In this document: one piece after another, positions 1 to 9,892 of the stretch
How positions within the stretch are numbered: position 1 is the first letter of the stretch
Layout: the number at the start of each line of letters is the position of its first letter
Assembly: GCF_003633755.1 (NCBI RefSeq)
Contig: NZ_RBIL01000001.1
Coordinates: 3,643,426-3,707,425, forward strand
Direction of reading: 5' to 3'
DNA from: Solirubrobacter pauli
Lineage (GTDB): Bacteria > Actinomycetota > Thermoleophilia > Solirubrobacterales > Solirubrobacteraceae
DNA: 64,000 nt
Position numbers and translations under genes: made by a program
The notes under the pieces: generated by a model
The model's input: only the letters and a program-made list of their open reading frames with translations
Told to the model about the DNA's origin: nothing
The model's database searches: none

Positions 1-1
1 G

Positions 2-1738
<1,737 letters not shown>

Positions 1739-1795
1739 GCTCCGCGCGTGGCTTCTGGCACGGACGCCACTCGTCTCACCGAGAAGGAGCTGAAG

Positions 1796-3922
1796 ATGTC
1801 ACACCTCGTCCGCGCGTCTGCGCTCGGCGTGGTCGCTCTCGCGCTGGCCGTCCCGGGCAACGCCGCGGCTGCCAAGGCGAAGAAGCCGAAGCACACGGTG
1901 ACGGTCAACACCGTCGACGCGCTGCCCAAGACCACGCTCAAGAACCTCAGCCGCAAGTGCGGCAAGAGCACGTCGGCGAAGAAGATCCGCAAGCGCTCGA
2001 CGAGCCGCCCGACGAAGAACCGCGTCCGGATCGTGACCACGTACTGCTCCGGCGGGACGCGCACGGTCTTCTACATCAAGAAGGTCACGAAGGTCGTCAC
2101 CGTCCCCGCGCCGGTGCCCGCGCCGGTGCCGGTGCCCGCGCCGGCCAACAAGGGCTTCCGGCTCACGCTCCTGCACAACAACGACGGCGAGTCCAAGTAC
2201 GTGGTCGGCGACTCGGTCAACAACTACGGCGGCATCACGCGCTTCAAGACCGTGCTCGACCAGGTGCGCCAGGAGGCCGCCGACGAGCCGGTGCCGGGCA
2301 ACCTCGACAAGGGCACGCTGACGGTCAGCTCGGGCGACAACTTCCTCGCCGGCTTGAACCTGCGCGCGTCCTTCGAGCGCTTCGACGCCGGCGCGGGCCC
2401 GTTCTACGACTCGGAGGCGATCGGTGCGCTCGGGTACGACGCGGTCACGATCGGCAACCACGAGTACGACTTCGGGCCGGCGCGTCTGGCGCAGTTCGTC
2501 GCGTTCGAGACCAGCGGCGTGCCGTTCCTGACGGCCAACACGGACTTCACCGGCGAGCCGCTGCTGCAGGCGCTGCGCGCCAACGGCCGGATCGCCGACT
2601 CGACCGTCGTCGAGAAGGGCGGCCAGCGGATCGGCGTCATCGGCGTCTCGCCGCCGGAGACCCCGACGATCTCGTCCACGCGCAACGTCAAGTTCGCCGC
2701 CGACGTGGCCGGGCTCGTCAACGCCGAGGCCCAGCGGCTCACCACCGCGGGCGTCAACAAGATCGTGCTCTCCTCGCACCTGCAGAACACGGCCAACGAG
2801 CGCGCGGTGGTCAGCCAGCTCAGGAACGTCGACATCGTCATCTCCGGCGGCGCCGACGACCTGCTGGCCAACGCGAACGACCGGCTCGTGCCGGGCGCCG
2901 GCAACCCGGTCGGGCCGTACCCGCTCGTGAGCAAGGACGCCACCGGCGCCGACGTGCCGATCGTCACCACGCAGGGCGAGTACCGCTACCTCGGGCGCCT
3001 GACCGTGAACTTCGACAAGGATGGCAAGCTCGTCTCGACGGACGCCGCGAAGTCCGGTCCGATCCGCATCACGGCCGACCCGGCGCAGCCCGACTACGCG
3101 AAGGAGGACCCCGGCCTCAAGGCGCGCGTCACCGACCCGCTCGTGGCCTACAAGGCCGCCCTGGCGGCGAACGTGATCGGCCAGACCGAGGTGGCACTCG
3201 AGGGCGGCAACCCGAACCCGATCCGGATCCGGGAGGCCAACCTGGGCAACCTCGTGGCCGACGGCTTCCGCTTCGCCGCCAACCGCACGGCGGTCGCCGA
3301 CGGCCGCCCCGTGGCGGACATCGCGTTCTCCAACGGCGGCGGCATCCGCGCGTCGATCCCCGGGCCGGGCGACCTCAACGAGAAGCAGACGTTCGACGTG
3401 CTGCCGTTCGACAACGTCATGGTCACGGTGCCGAACGTGAGCGTCGCGCAGCTCAAGTCGCTGATGGAGTGGGGGGTCTCGCGCACGCCATCGGGCGACG
3501 GCAAGTTCCCGCAGATCTCGGGCTTCCGCATGAACGTCAGCACGAACGTCGCCTACACCGCCCAGCTGCAGTCGGGCACGACGGTCACCACGCCGGGCAC
3601 CCGTGTGCGTGACCTGTGGCTGACGAACGCGGACGGGACCGACGGCGAGCAGCTAATCGCCAACGGCGCGGTCGTCTCCAACCGCACGGTGAACATCGCG
3701 ACGACGAACTTCACCGCCAACAACGGGGACAGCTACCCGTTCACGGGCACGACGTTCCAGTTCGCGCACCGTCCGGGCCAGGAGGGCTTCTACCCCTACC
3801 AGGCGTCGCTGTACGACTTCATCACGACGCCCACCGCCCAGGGTGGCCTCGGCGGCGTGGTGACCGCCGCGCGCTACCCGATCGCGGGCAGCGGCCGGAT
3901 CGCCATCCGCTCTACGCCGTAG
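1796..3922 (+). CDS. Secreted 5'-nucleotidase / metallophosphoesterase (UshA-like)
   Basis: This probably dephosphorylates nucleotides or related phosphoesters outside the cytoplasm for phosphate and nucleoside scavenging. ATG 1796 is chosen because AAGGAG sits 6 nt upstream (1784-1789) and the protein then starts with a clean signal peptide ending near GNAAAA. An in-frame GTG at 1748 is the alternative. After a lysine-rich segment and a VPAP-type proline linker comes the metallophosphatase domain with LLHNNDGES, SSGDNF, IGNHEYDFG and a LSSHLQ element. The C-terminal 5'-nucleotidase domain has NLVADGFR, FSNGGGIRASIPG and LPFDNVMV. Length is 708 aa. The N-terminal basic, Cys-containing segment (about residues 30-90) is not part of the canonical family. 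The LSSHLQ element differs from the common LSHxG form. Confidence 0.9.
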   Translation: MSHLVRASALGVVALALAVPGNAAAAKAKKPKHTVTVNTVDALPKTTLKNLSRKCGKSTSAKKIRKRSTSRPTKNRVRIVTTYCSGGTRTVFYIKKVTKVVTVPAPVPAPVPVPAPANKGFRLTLLHNNDGESKYVVGDSVNNYGGITRFKTVLDQVRQEAADEPVPGNLDKGTLTVSSGDNFLAGLNLRASFERFDAGAGPFYDSEAIGALGYDAVTIGNHEYDFGPARLAQFVAFETSGVPFLTANTDFTGEPLLQALRANGRIADSTVVEKGGQRIGVIGVSPPETPTISSTRNVKFAADVAGLVNAEAQRLTTAGVNKIVLSSHLQNTANERAVVSQLRNVDIVISGGADDLLANANDRLVPGAGNPVGPYPLVSKDATGADVPIVTTQGEYRYLGRLTVNFDKDGKLVSTDAAKSGPIRITADPAQPDYAKEDPGLKARVTDPLVAYKAALAANVIGQTEVALEGGNPNPIRIREANLGNLVADGFRFAANRTAVADGRPVADIAFSNGGGIRASIPGPGDLNEKQTFDVLPFDNVMVTVPNVSVAQLKSLMEWGVSRTPSGDGKFPQISGFRMNVSTNVAYTAQLQSGTTVTTPGTRVRDLWLTNADGTDGEQLIANGAVVSNRTVNIATTNFTANNGDSYPFTGTTFQFAHRPGQEGFYPYQASLYDFITTPTAQGGLGGVVTAARYPIAGSGRIAIRSTP

Positions 3923-3948
3923 CTGAGACTTCGAGCGGGCGTCGCGCG

Positions 3949-3954
3949 TATGAT
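3949..3954 (+). promoter_or_regulatory. -10 box TATGAT of ppa
   Basis: TATGAT lies 8 nt before the GTG start at 3963 with no ribosome-binding site between, consistent with a leaderless pyrophosphatase transcript. Confidence 0.6.
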
Positions 3955-3962
3955 GGCGCGCG

Positions 3963-4466
3963 GTGCCCGACTCGTCGCTCGTCGCCGTCGTCGAGATCCC
4001 CAAGGGGTCGTCGAACAAGTACGAGTGGGACGAGGAGCTGGGAGCGATCAAGCTCGACCGGCTCCTGTTCTCCTCACTCGGCTACCCGACCGACTACGGC
4101 TTCTTCCGGGAGACCCTCGCCGGGGACGGCGACCCGCTGGACGCCATGATCGTCGTGTCCGAGCCGACGTTCCCCGGCTGCCTGATCGAGGTCAAGCCGG
4201 TCGCGCTGTTCCGGATGCGCGACGAGAACGCCGAGGACAACAAGATCCTCTGCGTCCCACACACGGACCCGAACTGGTCGCACATCGAGCGCCTCGACGA
4301 CCTGCCGATGACGCTCCGCGACGAGATCTCGCACTTCTTCTCGATCTACAAGACGCCCGAGTGGAAAGTCGTCCGGGTGGACGGCTGGTACCCCCGCGAG
4401 GACGCGCTCGAGTCGATCGAACGCGCCCGCAAGCGGTACGCCGACAAGCACGCTCAGGCGTCGTAG
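3963..4466 (+). CDS. ppa: Inorganic pyrophosphatase (family I)
   Basis: This cytoplasmic Mg2+-dependent enzyme hydrolyses pyrophosphate to phosphate, pulling biosynthetic reactions such as the acyl-CoA ligase reactions encoded nearby. The 167-residue length is normal for prokaryotic family I enzymes. The signature DGDPLDAMIV carries the metal-binding aspartates. YPTDYGFF precedes it and RVDGWY with a basic C-terminus follows. GTG 3963 is chosen because it gives the canonical N-terminus ahead of VVEIPKGSSNKYEW and sits 8 nt after TATGAT. The gene converges with dacB and the two coding ends overlap by 13 nt. Confidence 0.95.
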   Translation: MPDSSLVAVVEIPKGSSNKYEWDEELGAIKLDRLLFSSLGYPTDYGFFRETLAGDGDPLDAMIVVSEPTFPGCLIEVKPVALFRMRDENAEDNKILCVPHTDPNWSHIERLDDLPMTLRDEISHFFSIYKTPEWKVVRVDGWYPREDALESIERARKRYADKHAQAS

Positions 4467-5662
4467 CGCGCCAGGGCCGCGGTCATGCGGTCCTGCAGCG
4501 CGCGGGCGCTCGCCGGCCACACGCGGTTCATCATGAACGCGAACGCCACGCGCTCGCCGCCGGTGGTCGTGCAGTAGCCCGCCAGCGCGGAGACGTCGCG
4601 CAGCGTGCCGGTCTTGGCGTGGCAGTTGTCCTGCGCCGCCGTGCCGCGCATGCGGCTGGAGACGGTGCCGTTGCGACCGATCACGGCCAGCGACGCGTCG
4701 AACGCCTCCGCGTGCTCGGACTGCGCCATGCCGGACAGCAGCTGCACGACCTCGCGCGGGGACGTGCGGTTCTGGCGCGAGAGGCCCGAGCCGTCGTCGA
4801 TCTTCGGGCGGATGCCGAACTGCCCGAGCGTCTGCGCCATGACCTTGCCGCCCGCCGCGGTGGAGCCCTCGCCGCCGAACTGCGCGCCGATGCCCTTGAT
4901 CAGCATCTCGGCGATGAAGTTGTCCGACGGCTGGTTCATCTGGCGCGTGATCGTCGCGATGCTCGGCGAGACGTGCTCGTTGAAGGGCGTCATGCCCTCG
5001 GTGGCCAGCCCGGAGCGGGCGGCGCCCTTGATCTTCACGCCGCGGCGCTCGAGCGCCTTCTCGAAGGCGTCGGCGGCGAAGCGCGCGGGGCTCGTCTGCC
5101 AATAGGGCCGCGACTGGCCGGTGCGGCCGTGGTTGAAGGCCAACGCGGAGAGCGGGCCGACGTCGCTCGACGTCTGGAAGCGCGAGGACGGCGGGCCGCG
5201 GAAGGCGTCGAACGCCGACTCGTCACCCACCACGCGGCCCGTGATCTGCTTGAGGCCGCCGTCGGCGAGCGTCTTGGCGAGGTCGGCGGCCGCGGTGGTG
5301 CCGAAGGTGGGGTCGCCGCCGCCGCGCAGCACGACGTTGCCGATGATCGTGCCCGTCTCGTCCGGGAGGGCGTTGGCGAGCACGGACGTGGTGAGCGTCG
5401 CGTCAGGGCCGTAGAGCAGCATCGCCGTCGCGGACGTGTAGAGCTTCTCGACCGAGGCGGGCATGCGCTTGGCGTCGGGCTTGCTCGCGTAGAGCTCCTG
5501 GCCGGTCCCGAGGTCGACCACGTAGGCGCCGCTGTACGCGCCGGCGCGCGCCATCTCGCGCGCCAGGGCGCGCTTGGTCTCGGCGAGCGTCGCGGCCTGG
5601 GCGGGCGCGGCGAGGATCGCAACGATGAGGGCGAGGAGAACGGTCAGGCGGGCCATGGGCAT
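4454..5662 (-). CDS. dacB: D-alanyl-D-alanine carboxypeptidase/endopeptidase (PBP4, peptidase S13)
   Basis: This exported enzyme trims or cleaves peptidoglycan cross-links. From ATG 5662 the protein is 402 aa; an ATG at 5656 is equally possible. It starts with a signal peptide (MARLTVLLALIVAILAAPAQA). The active-site SxxK is S70-V-E-K73, followed by an SDN motif and KTG in the C-terminal third, so the serine acyl-enzyme machinery is complete. It is somewhat shorter than E. coli PBP4 (about 477 aa), suggesting a reduced insert domain. A minus-strand TAGGCT (5672-5667) lies just upstream, head to head with the patatin promoter in a 55-nt gap. The coding end overlaps ppa. Confidence 0.92.
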   Translation of the reverse strand: MPMARLTVLLALIVAILAAPAQAATLAETKRALAREMARAGAYSGAYVVDLGTGQELYASKPDAKRMPASVEKLYTSATAMLLYGPDATLTTSVLANALPDETGTIIGNVVLRGGGDPTFGTTAAADLAKTLADGGLKQITGRVVGDESAFDAFRGPPSSRFQTSSDVGPLSALAFNHGRTGQSRPYWQTSPARFAADAFEKALERRGVKIKGAARSGLATEGMTPFNEHVSPSIATITRQMNQPSDNFIAEMLIKGIGAQFGGEGSTAAGGKVMAQTLGQFGIRPKIDDGSGLSRQNRTSPREVVQLLSGMAQSEHAEAFDASLAVIGRNGTVSSRMRGTAAQDNCHAKTGTLRDVSALAGYCTTTGGERVAFAFMMNRVWPASARALQDRMTAALARYDA

Positions 5663-5704
5663 CTCGAGCCTACGAAACCCCGACGGCTCCGCAAAGTCGC
5701 GGCC

Positions 5705-5710
5705 TAAGCT
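5705..5710 (+). promoter_or_regulatory. -10 box TAAGCT of the patatin gene
   Basis: TAAGCT lies 7 nt before GTG 5718, with no Shine-Dalgarno sequence between. It faces a minus-strand TAGGCT (5672-5667) serving dacB. Confidence 0.55.
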
Positions 5711-5717
5711 TTGCAGC

Positions 5718-6959
5718 GTGAGCAACGTGGTGGAGATGAACGCTCCGGCGCGGCGCAAGCGCCGGTCCTCGCGCACCGCGCTCGTCCTCGGCGGGGGCGG
5801 CTTCACCGGCGGCGTGTACCAGATCGGTGCCCTGCGGGCTCTGGACCTGCTGTCGTCGAACCGCTCGGTCAACCAGTTCGACATCTACGTCGGCACCAGC
5901 GCGGGCGCGCTGATCGCGTCGCTCGCGGCCAACGGCGTCTCGCCGGAGCAGATGATGCGCACGGTCAACGACCAGGTGCCGTACTCACTGCCGCCGATCC
6001 AGCGCGAGATGCTGCTGCGGTTCAACAAGTCCGAGTTCGCGCTGCGGGCGCTCAAGCTCCCGCTGCACGCGGTCAGCATGGCGCGCAACGTCGCGTCCTC
6101 GCTCGGGTCGCTGAGCGCCGTAGACCTCGTGCTCGCGCTCGGCGACGCCCTGCCGTCCGGCGTCTACACCGGCGAGGGCGTCGAGGAGTACCTGCGTGAG
6201 GCGCTCGCGGCGGAGGGCCGCACGGACGACTTCCGCCGGCTCGAGCGCGAGCTCTACCTCGCGGCGACCGACCTGGACACGTGCGAGCGGATCGTGCTCG
6301 GCGCCGAGGGCTGGGACGACATCCCGATCTCCGCGGCCGTGCGCGCCAGCACCGCGCTGCCGATGATCTACGCGCCCTACCGGGTGCGCGACCGCGAGCT
6401 GGTGGACGGCGGGATCGTCTCGACCACCAATCTCGACATCGCCGTCGAGGCGGGCGCGAAGTTCATCGTCGTCGTCAACCCGCTCGTGCCGTTCGTCAAC
6501 GACTTCTCGAAGACGATCCCGACGCTGTTCGGCACCCGCGCGCGCCGCGTCAGCGACATGGGGTTCCCGAAGATCGGCTACCAGGCGTTCAAGCTCCTCG
6601 CCTACCAGCGGTTGCACGAGATGGCCTCGCATTGGAAGGAGCGCTATCCGGGCGTCGACATCGTCCTGATCGAGCCGGACGCCGACGACGAGCTGATGTT
6701 CCAGACGAACATCCTCAACTTCGCCTCGCGCGTGGACGTCGCCCGCCACGGCTTCGAGTCGGTCACGCTCAAGCTCGCGCAGGACTACGACGACCTGCGC
6801 GAGGTCTGCCGCCGCCACGGCATCGAGATCTCGGCCACCCGCGTGCGCAAGGTCGTCCGCCACTTCTCCGCCGAGCGCGAGAAGACCCGCGCCTGGCGGC
6901 GGATCCTCGAGCAGACCACCGGCGCCCTGCTCCGCCAGAGCGCGGATCAGGGGTCGTAG
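5718..6959 (+). CDS. Patatin-like phospholipase
   Basis: This predicted lipid acyl hydrolase uses a Ser-Asp dyad. The oxyanion-hole motif LGGGGFTGG is followed by the nucleophile elbow VGTSAG (Ser about residue 61) and the catalytic Asp in LVDGG (about residue 230). The remaining 413-residue protein has no signal peptide, so it is probably cytoplasmic or peripheral at the membrane. GTG 5718 is preferred from the promoter spacing; ATG 5736 is an alternative. It converges on an acyl-CoA synthetase with a 13-nt overlap. Released fatty acids could be activated by that neighbour, which is inference. Confidence 0.88.
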   Translation: MSNVVEMNAPARRKRRSSRTALVLGGGGFTGGVYQIGALRALDLLSSNRSVNQFDIYVGTSAGALIASLAANGVSPEQMMRTVNDQVPYSLPPIQREMLLRFNKSEFALRALKLPLHAVSMARNVASSLGSLSAVDLVLALGDALPSGVYTGEGVEEYLREALAAEGRTDDFRRLERELYLAATDLDTCERIVLGAEGWDDIPISAAVRASTALPMIYAPYRVRDRELVDGGIVSTTNLDIAVEAGAKFIVVVNPLVPFVNDFSKTIPTLFGTRARRVSDMGFPKIGYQAFKLLAYQRLHEMASHWKERYPGVDIVLIEPDADDELMFQTNILNFASRVDVARHGFESVTLKLAQDYDDLREVCRRHGIEISATRVRKVVRHFSAEREKTRAWRRILEQTTGALLRQSADQGS

Positions 6960-8722
6960 AGCCGCTCGAACTCGTCCGCGTACAGGTCGTTGATGACCGT
7001 GCGCTTGACCTTCAGCGTCGGCGTGAGCTCGCCGGTCTCCTGCGACAGGTCGTGGTCGAGCAGGAAGAACTTCTTGATCCGCTCGGCTTGGGCGTAGTTG
7101 GCGTTGACCCGGTCCAGCTCGCCCTGGATCAGCTCGATGACCTGCGGGTGCCGCGAGAGCGTGACGACGTCCTCGGGCAGCCCGTGCTCGCGCGCGAAGT
7201 GGACGATCTCGTCGGGGTCGAGCGTGAGCAGCGCGACCGGGTACGGCCGGCGGTCCGCGTGCATCACCGCCTGGGAGATCCAGCGGGAGCGTTTGAGGTC
7301 GTTCTCGACGTTGGCGGGCGCGAGGTTCTTGCCGCCCGCGGTGATCATGATGTCCTTCTTGCGGCCGGTGATCGAGAGGTAGCCGTCCTCGTCGAGCGAG
7401 CCGAGGTCGCCGGTGTGCAACCAGCCGTCCTCGCTGACCGCGCCGAAGGCCGTGGTGTCGCCGCTGCCGTAGTACCCGCCGAAGACGTGCGGGCCGCGCA
7501 CGAGCACCTCGCCGTCGTCGGCGATGCGCAGCTCCGAGCCGGCGAGGGCACGGCCGACCGTGCCGAGCTTGTGGTCCGTGAGCGTGGAGACGGTCGTCAC
7601 CGTCGAGGTCTCGGTCATGCCGTAGCCCTCGAGCACGGGCACCCCGCAGGCGTAGAAGAACTCCAGGACCTCACGGGCGATCGGGGCCGCGCCGGTGGTC
7701 GCCTGCTTCAGGCGCCCCCCGAACAGGTTGCGGACGTTGACGTAGAGCTCGGCGTCCGCTCGGTCGAACGCCGCCTGCAGCGGCTCCGGGACCTCCTGGC
7801 CGGCCGCCCGCATCCGTCGCACCTGCAGGCCCAGCTGCGTGGCGGCGGCGATCCGGTCCGACTCCATCGACGACGTCACGCGCGCGTAGACCTTCTCGAA
7901 GATCCGCGGGACGCTCGGCAGGAAGACGGGCCGGGTCGCCATCAGGTCCGGGATGATCTGGTCCGGATCGCCGCTCCAGTAGATCAGCGGGGCGCCGACG
8001 TCCACGCACAGCAGCTGGATGAGCAGCGCGTAGGAGTGGGCGAGCGGCAGGAAGAGGTAGACGGGCTCATCCACCTGGATGACGTCGTCCGCCGCCTCGC
8101 ACATGCGCGTGACGGTCCGGTAATTGCCGTGGCTGAGCACGCAGCCCTTGGGCGGCCCGGTCGTGCCCGAGGTGTAGATGATCGTGTAGGGATCCTCAGG
8201 CGTCACGGCGGCGACGCGCTCGGCCACCTCGCCGGCGTCGCGCGCCCGGCCGCGCGCTCGCAGCTCGTCCAGCGGCAGCGCGCCCTCGGCGGGCTCGATG
8301 GCGATGATCGCCTCCAGCTGCGGCAGCTGGTCGCGGACGGCGACGAGCTTCGCCACCTGGGCGGCGTCCTCGGCGATCGCGAAGCGCGACTGGGAGTCGC
8401 CGGCCACCCACGCGCACTCCTCAGGGGAGTTGGTCGGGTAGATCGGCACGACGACACCGCCGGCGGACGTGATGCCGAAGTCGGCGAGCGTCCACTCGAC
8501 GCGGGTGGTGCACAGGAGCGCGACGCGCTCTCCGGGTCGGAGCCCGAGGTCGATCAGGCCGCGAGCGATCTCCGAGACGGTCTCGGACAGCTCGGCGTAG
8601 CTGAGGTCGACCCACTCGCCGTCACGTTTGAAGCGGGCCGCCGGCTGCTCTCCATAGCGCTCGGCGGCCAGGCCCACGATGTCGGCGATCGTCCGTGAGT
8701 CGGTTCCGGTTCCGGTACCCAC
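6947..8722 (-). CDS. Long-chain fatty-acid-CoA ligase (FadD/AMP-binding family)
   Basis: This ATP-dependent enzyme activates fatty acids to acyl-CoA via an acyl-adenylate. It has 591 aa starting at GTG 8722. The AMP/P-loop motif YTSGTTGPPKG is near residue 190. The second core motif VPVLEGYGMTE follows, then the conserved TGDLG region, and GRKKDIMITAGGKNLAP forms the hinge into the small domain. The truncated-lid architecture and sequence resemble FadD15-type long-chain ligases. It lies between the patatin gene, which it overlaps at the 3' end, and a small HTH-like gene transcribed in the same direction. Substrate chain length cannot be read from sequence. Confidence 0.92.
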   Translation of the reverse strand: MGTGTGTDSRTIADIVGLAAERYGEQPAARFKRDGEWVDLSYAELSETVSEIARGLIDLGLRPGERVALLCTTRVEWTLADFGITSAGGVVVPIYPTNSPEECAWVAGDSQSRFAIAEDAAQVAKLVAVRDQLPQLEAIIAIEPAEGALPLDELRARGRARDAGEVAERVAAVTPEDPYTIIYTSGTTGPPKGCVLSHGNYRTVTRMCEAADDVIQVDEPVYLFLPLAHSYALLIQLLCVDVGAPLIYWSGDPDQIIPDLMATRPVFLPSVPRIFEKVYARVTSSMESDRIAAATQLGLQVRRMRAAGQEVPEPLQAAFDRADAELYVNVRNLFGGRLKQATTGAAPIAREVLEFFYACGVPVLEGYGMTETSTVTTVSTLTDHKLGTVGRALAGSELRIADDGEVLVRGPHVFGGYYGSGDTTAFGAVSEDGWLHTGDLGSLDEDGYLSITGRKKDIMITAGGKNLAPANVENDLKRSRWISQAVMHADRRPYPVALLTLDPDEIVHFAREHGLPEDVVTLSRHPQVIELIQGELDRVNANYAQAERIKKFFLLDHDLSQETGELTPTLKVKRTVINDLYADEFERLYDP

Positions 8723-8743
8723 GGACGTCGTGTCGCTACGCGG

Positions 8744-8917
8744 TTAGGCGGTAGCTACCTGCCTGACCCCTGACTCTTCCATGGTGGCCAAGAAGAGGGT
8801 TTTGTCGATCCTTCCCTGGAAGATCGGCACGCCCAGTTCCATGCACTTCTCGATCACGTCGCGCCGTTCCATGCCGGCTTCGCGAGCGAGCTCCGTGGGC
8901 GTGAGATGGATTGCCAT
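8744..8917 (-). CDS. Small helix-turn-helix-like protein (57 aa)
   Basis: A 57-residue protein beginning at ATG 8917, supported by an AGGAGG ribosome-binding site 9-10 nt upstream on the minus strand. The sequence LTPTELAREAGMERRDVIEKCMELGVPI reads as two short helices with a turn. It resembles the IF-2 N-terminal/excisionase type of small helical nucleic-acid-binding fold. The rest, IFQGRIDKTLFLATMEESG, could be a beta-hairpin. It is one of the few genes here with a strong Shine-Dalgarno sequence, implying a real leader. Function is unknown; a DNA- or RNA-binding adaptor is a guess. Confidence 0.7.
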   Translation of the reverse strand: MAIHLTPTELAREAGMERRDVIEKCMELGVPIFQGRIDKTLFLATMEESGVRQVATA

Positions 8918-9019
8918 CAGTACGAGTCCTCCTGGTGAGGTTTGCCACGTGTTGAGCCACCGTAGCGGCTTCACCGGACGACCACAACCGGCATCTGCTC
9001 AACGTGAACTTAAGACGAG

Positions 9020-9778
9020 CTACACCGGGTTGGAAAGGTCCACGAAAACGTGTTCCACCCCAAACCGGTCCGCCAAGAGGTCGCCGAGCGCGCGCACGCC
9101 GAAGATCTCGGTGGCGTAGTGACCGGCGGCCACAAAGGAAATTCCCAGCTCCTCCGCGTCTGCGGTGATGTGCTCGCGCGGCTCTCCGGTAAGAAATGCG
9201 TCGAGACCCAGCGCGGCCGCCTCGTGCAGCGTGTCAGCAGCAGAACCCGACACGATCCCAATGGTGGAGATCACCTGATCGCGCTGGCCGAGGAGGAGAG
9301 GCTCGCGGCCGGTCACCGTGGAGACACGTGCGGCCAGCTCGTCCGGCGTGATCGGCTCCGGGAAGCGTCCGCGGCTGCCGATCGGCCGGCCCTTGTAGCT
9401 GCCGAACGGCTCGCGGTCCACGCAGCCGAGCTGCTTCACGAGCAGTGCGTTGTTGCCCACCTCCGGGTGCGCGTCGAGCGGGAGGTGGTAGGCGGCGAGG
9501 TTGATGTCGTGCTTGAAGAGCGGCCGCAGGCGCTCGGCCAGCAGCGGCGTCAGGCCGGTGGGATGGAACTTCCAGAACAGGCCGTGGTGGACGAGGACCA
9601 GCTCGGCCCCCAGCTCGACCGCGCGCTCGTGCAGCTCCCGGCGCGCCGTCACCCCTGTCACGACCCGTGTGATCTCGGTGGCGCCCGGCACCTGGAGGCC
9701 GTTCGGTCCGAGGTCGTCGAAGTCCCCGGGACGCAAGAGCTCGTCGAGTGTGGACAAAATGTCGGTTATCTGCGCCAT
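9020..9778 (-). CDS. Nif3-like dinuclear metal centre protein (GTP cyclohydrolase 1 type 2 family)
   Basis: A member of the conserved NIF3/YbgI family, which forms hexameric rings with a two-metal site and whose physiological reaction is not settled. The 252-aa protein has the characteristic PNGLQV segment, the metal-binding VHHGLFW, the AAYHLPLDAH element, and the C-terminal AGHYATEIFG that completes the metal site. It starts at ATG 9778. The neighbouring sigma-fusion gene is divergently transcribed from the other side of a 114-nt gap. No GTP cyclohydrolase pathway genes are nearby, so that activity should not be assumed. Confidence 0.9.
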   Translation of the reverse strand: MAQITDILSTLDELLRPGDFDDLGPNGLQVPGATEITRVVTGVTARRELHERAVELGAELVLVHHGLFWKFHPTGLTPLLAERLRPLFKHDINLAAYHLPLDAHPEVGNNALLVKQLGCVDREPFGSYKGRPIGSRGRFPEPITPDELAARVSTVTGREPLLLGQRDQVISTIGIVSGSAADTLHEAAALGLDAFLTGEPREHITADAEELGISFVAAGHYATEIFGVRALGDLLADRFGVEHVFVDLSNPV

Positions 9779-9892
9779 CGGGTTTGCGGGGTTGGACTTC
9801 GGGCGATCAGGATCTGAGTCGTCCAGACCCCGGCTGTCAGGGGCCGGGTGGACGTGGTGAGTAGATCAGAGTCCGCGCAGGAGGACCTCCAG

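Noticed and set aside
2098-2148. Short tandem repeat GCGCCGGTGCC-like
   Set aside because: Encodes the VPAP proline linker of the 5'-nucleotidase; a protein feature and not an independent DNA repeat.
6281-8698. An 805-codon plus-strand frame over the acyl-CoA ligase
   Set aside because: Starts inside the patatin gene in another frame and runs antisense to clear ligase motifs.
8750-8759. Palindrome GGTAGCTACC
   Set aside because: Only 10 bp and within the last codons of the small HTH-like gene; likely chance.
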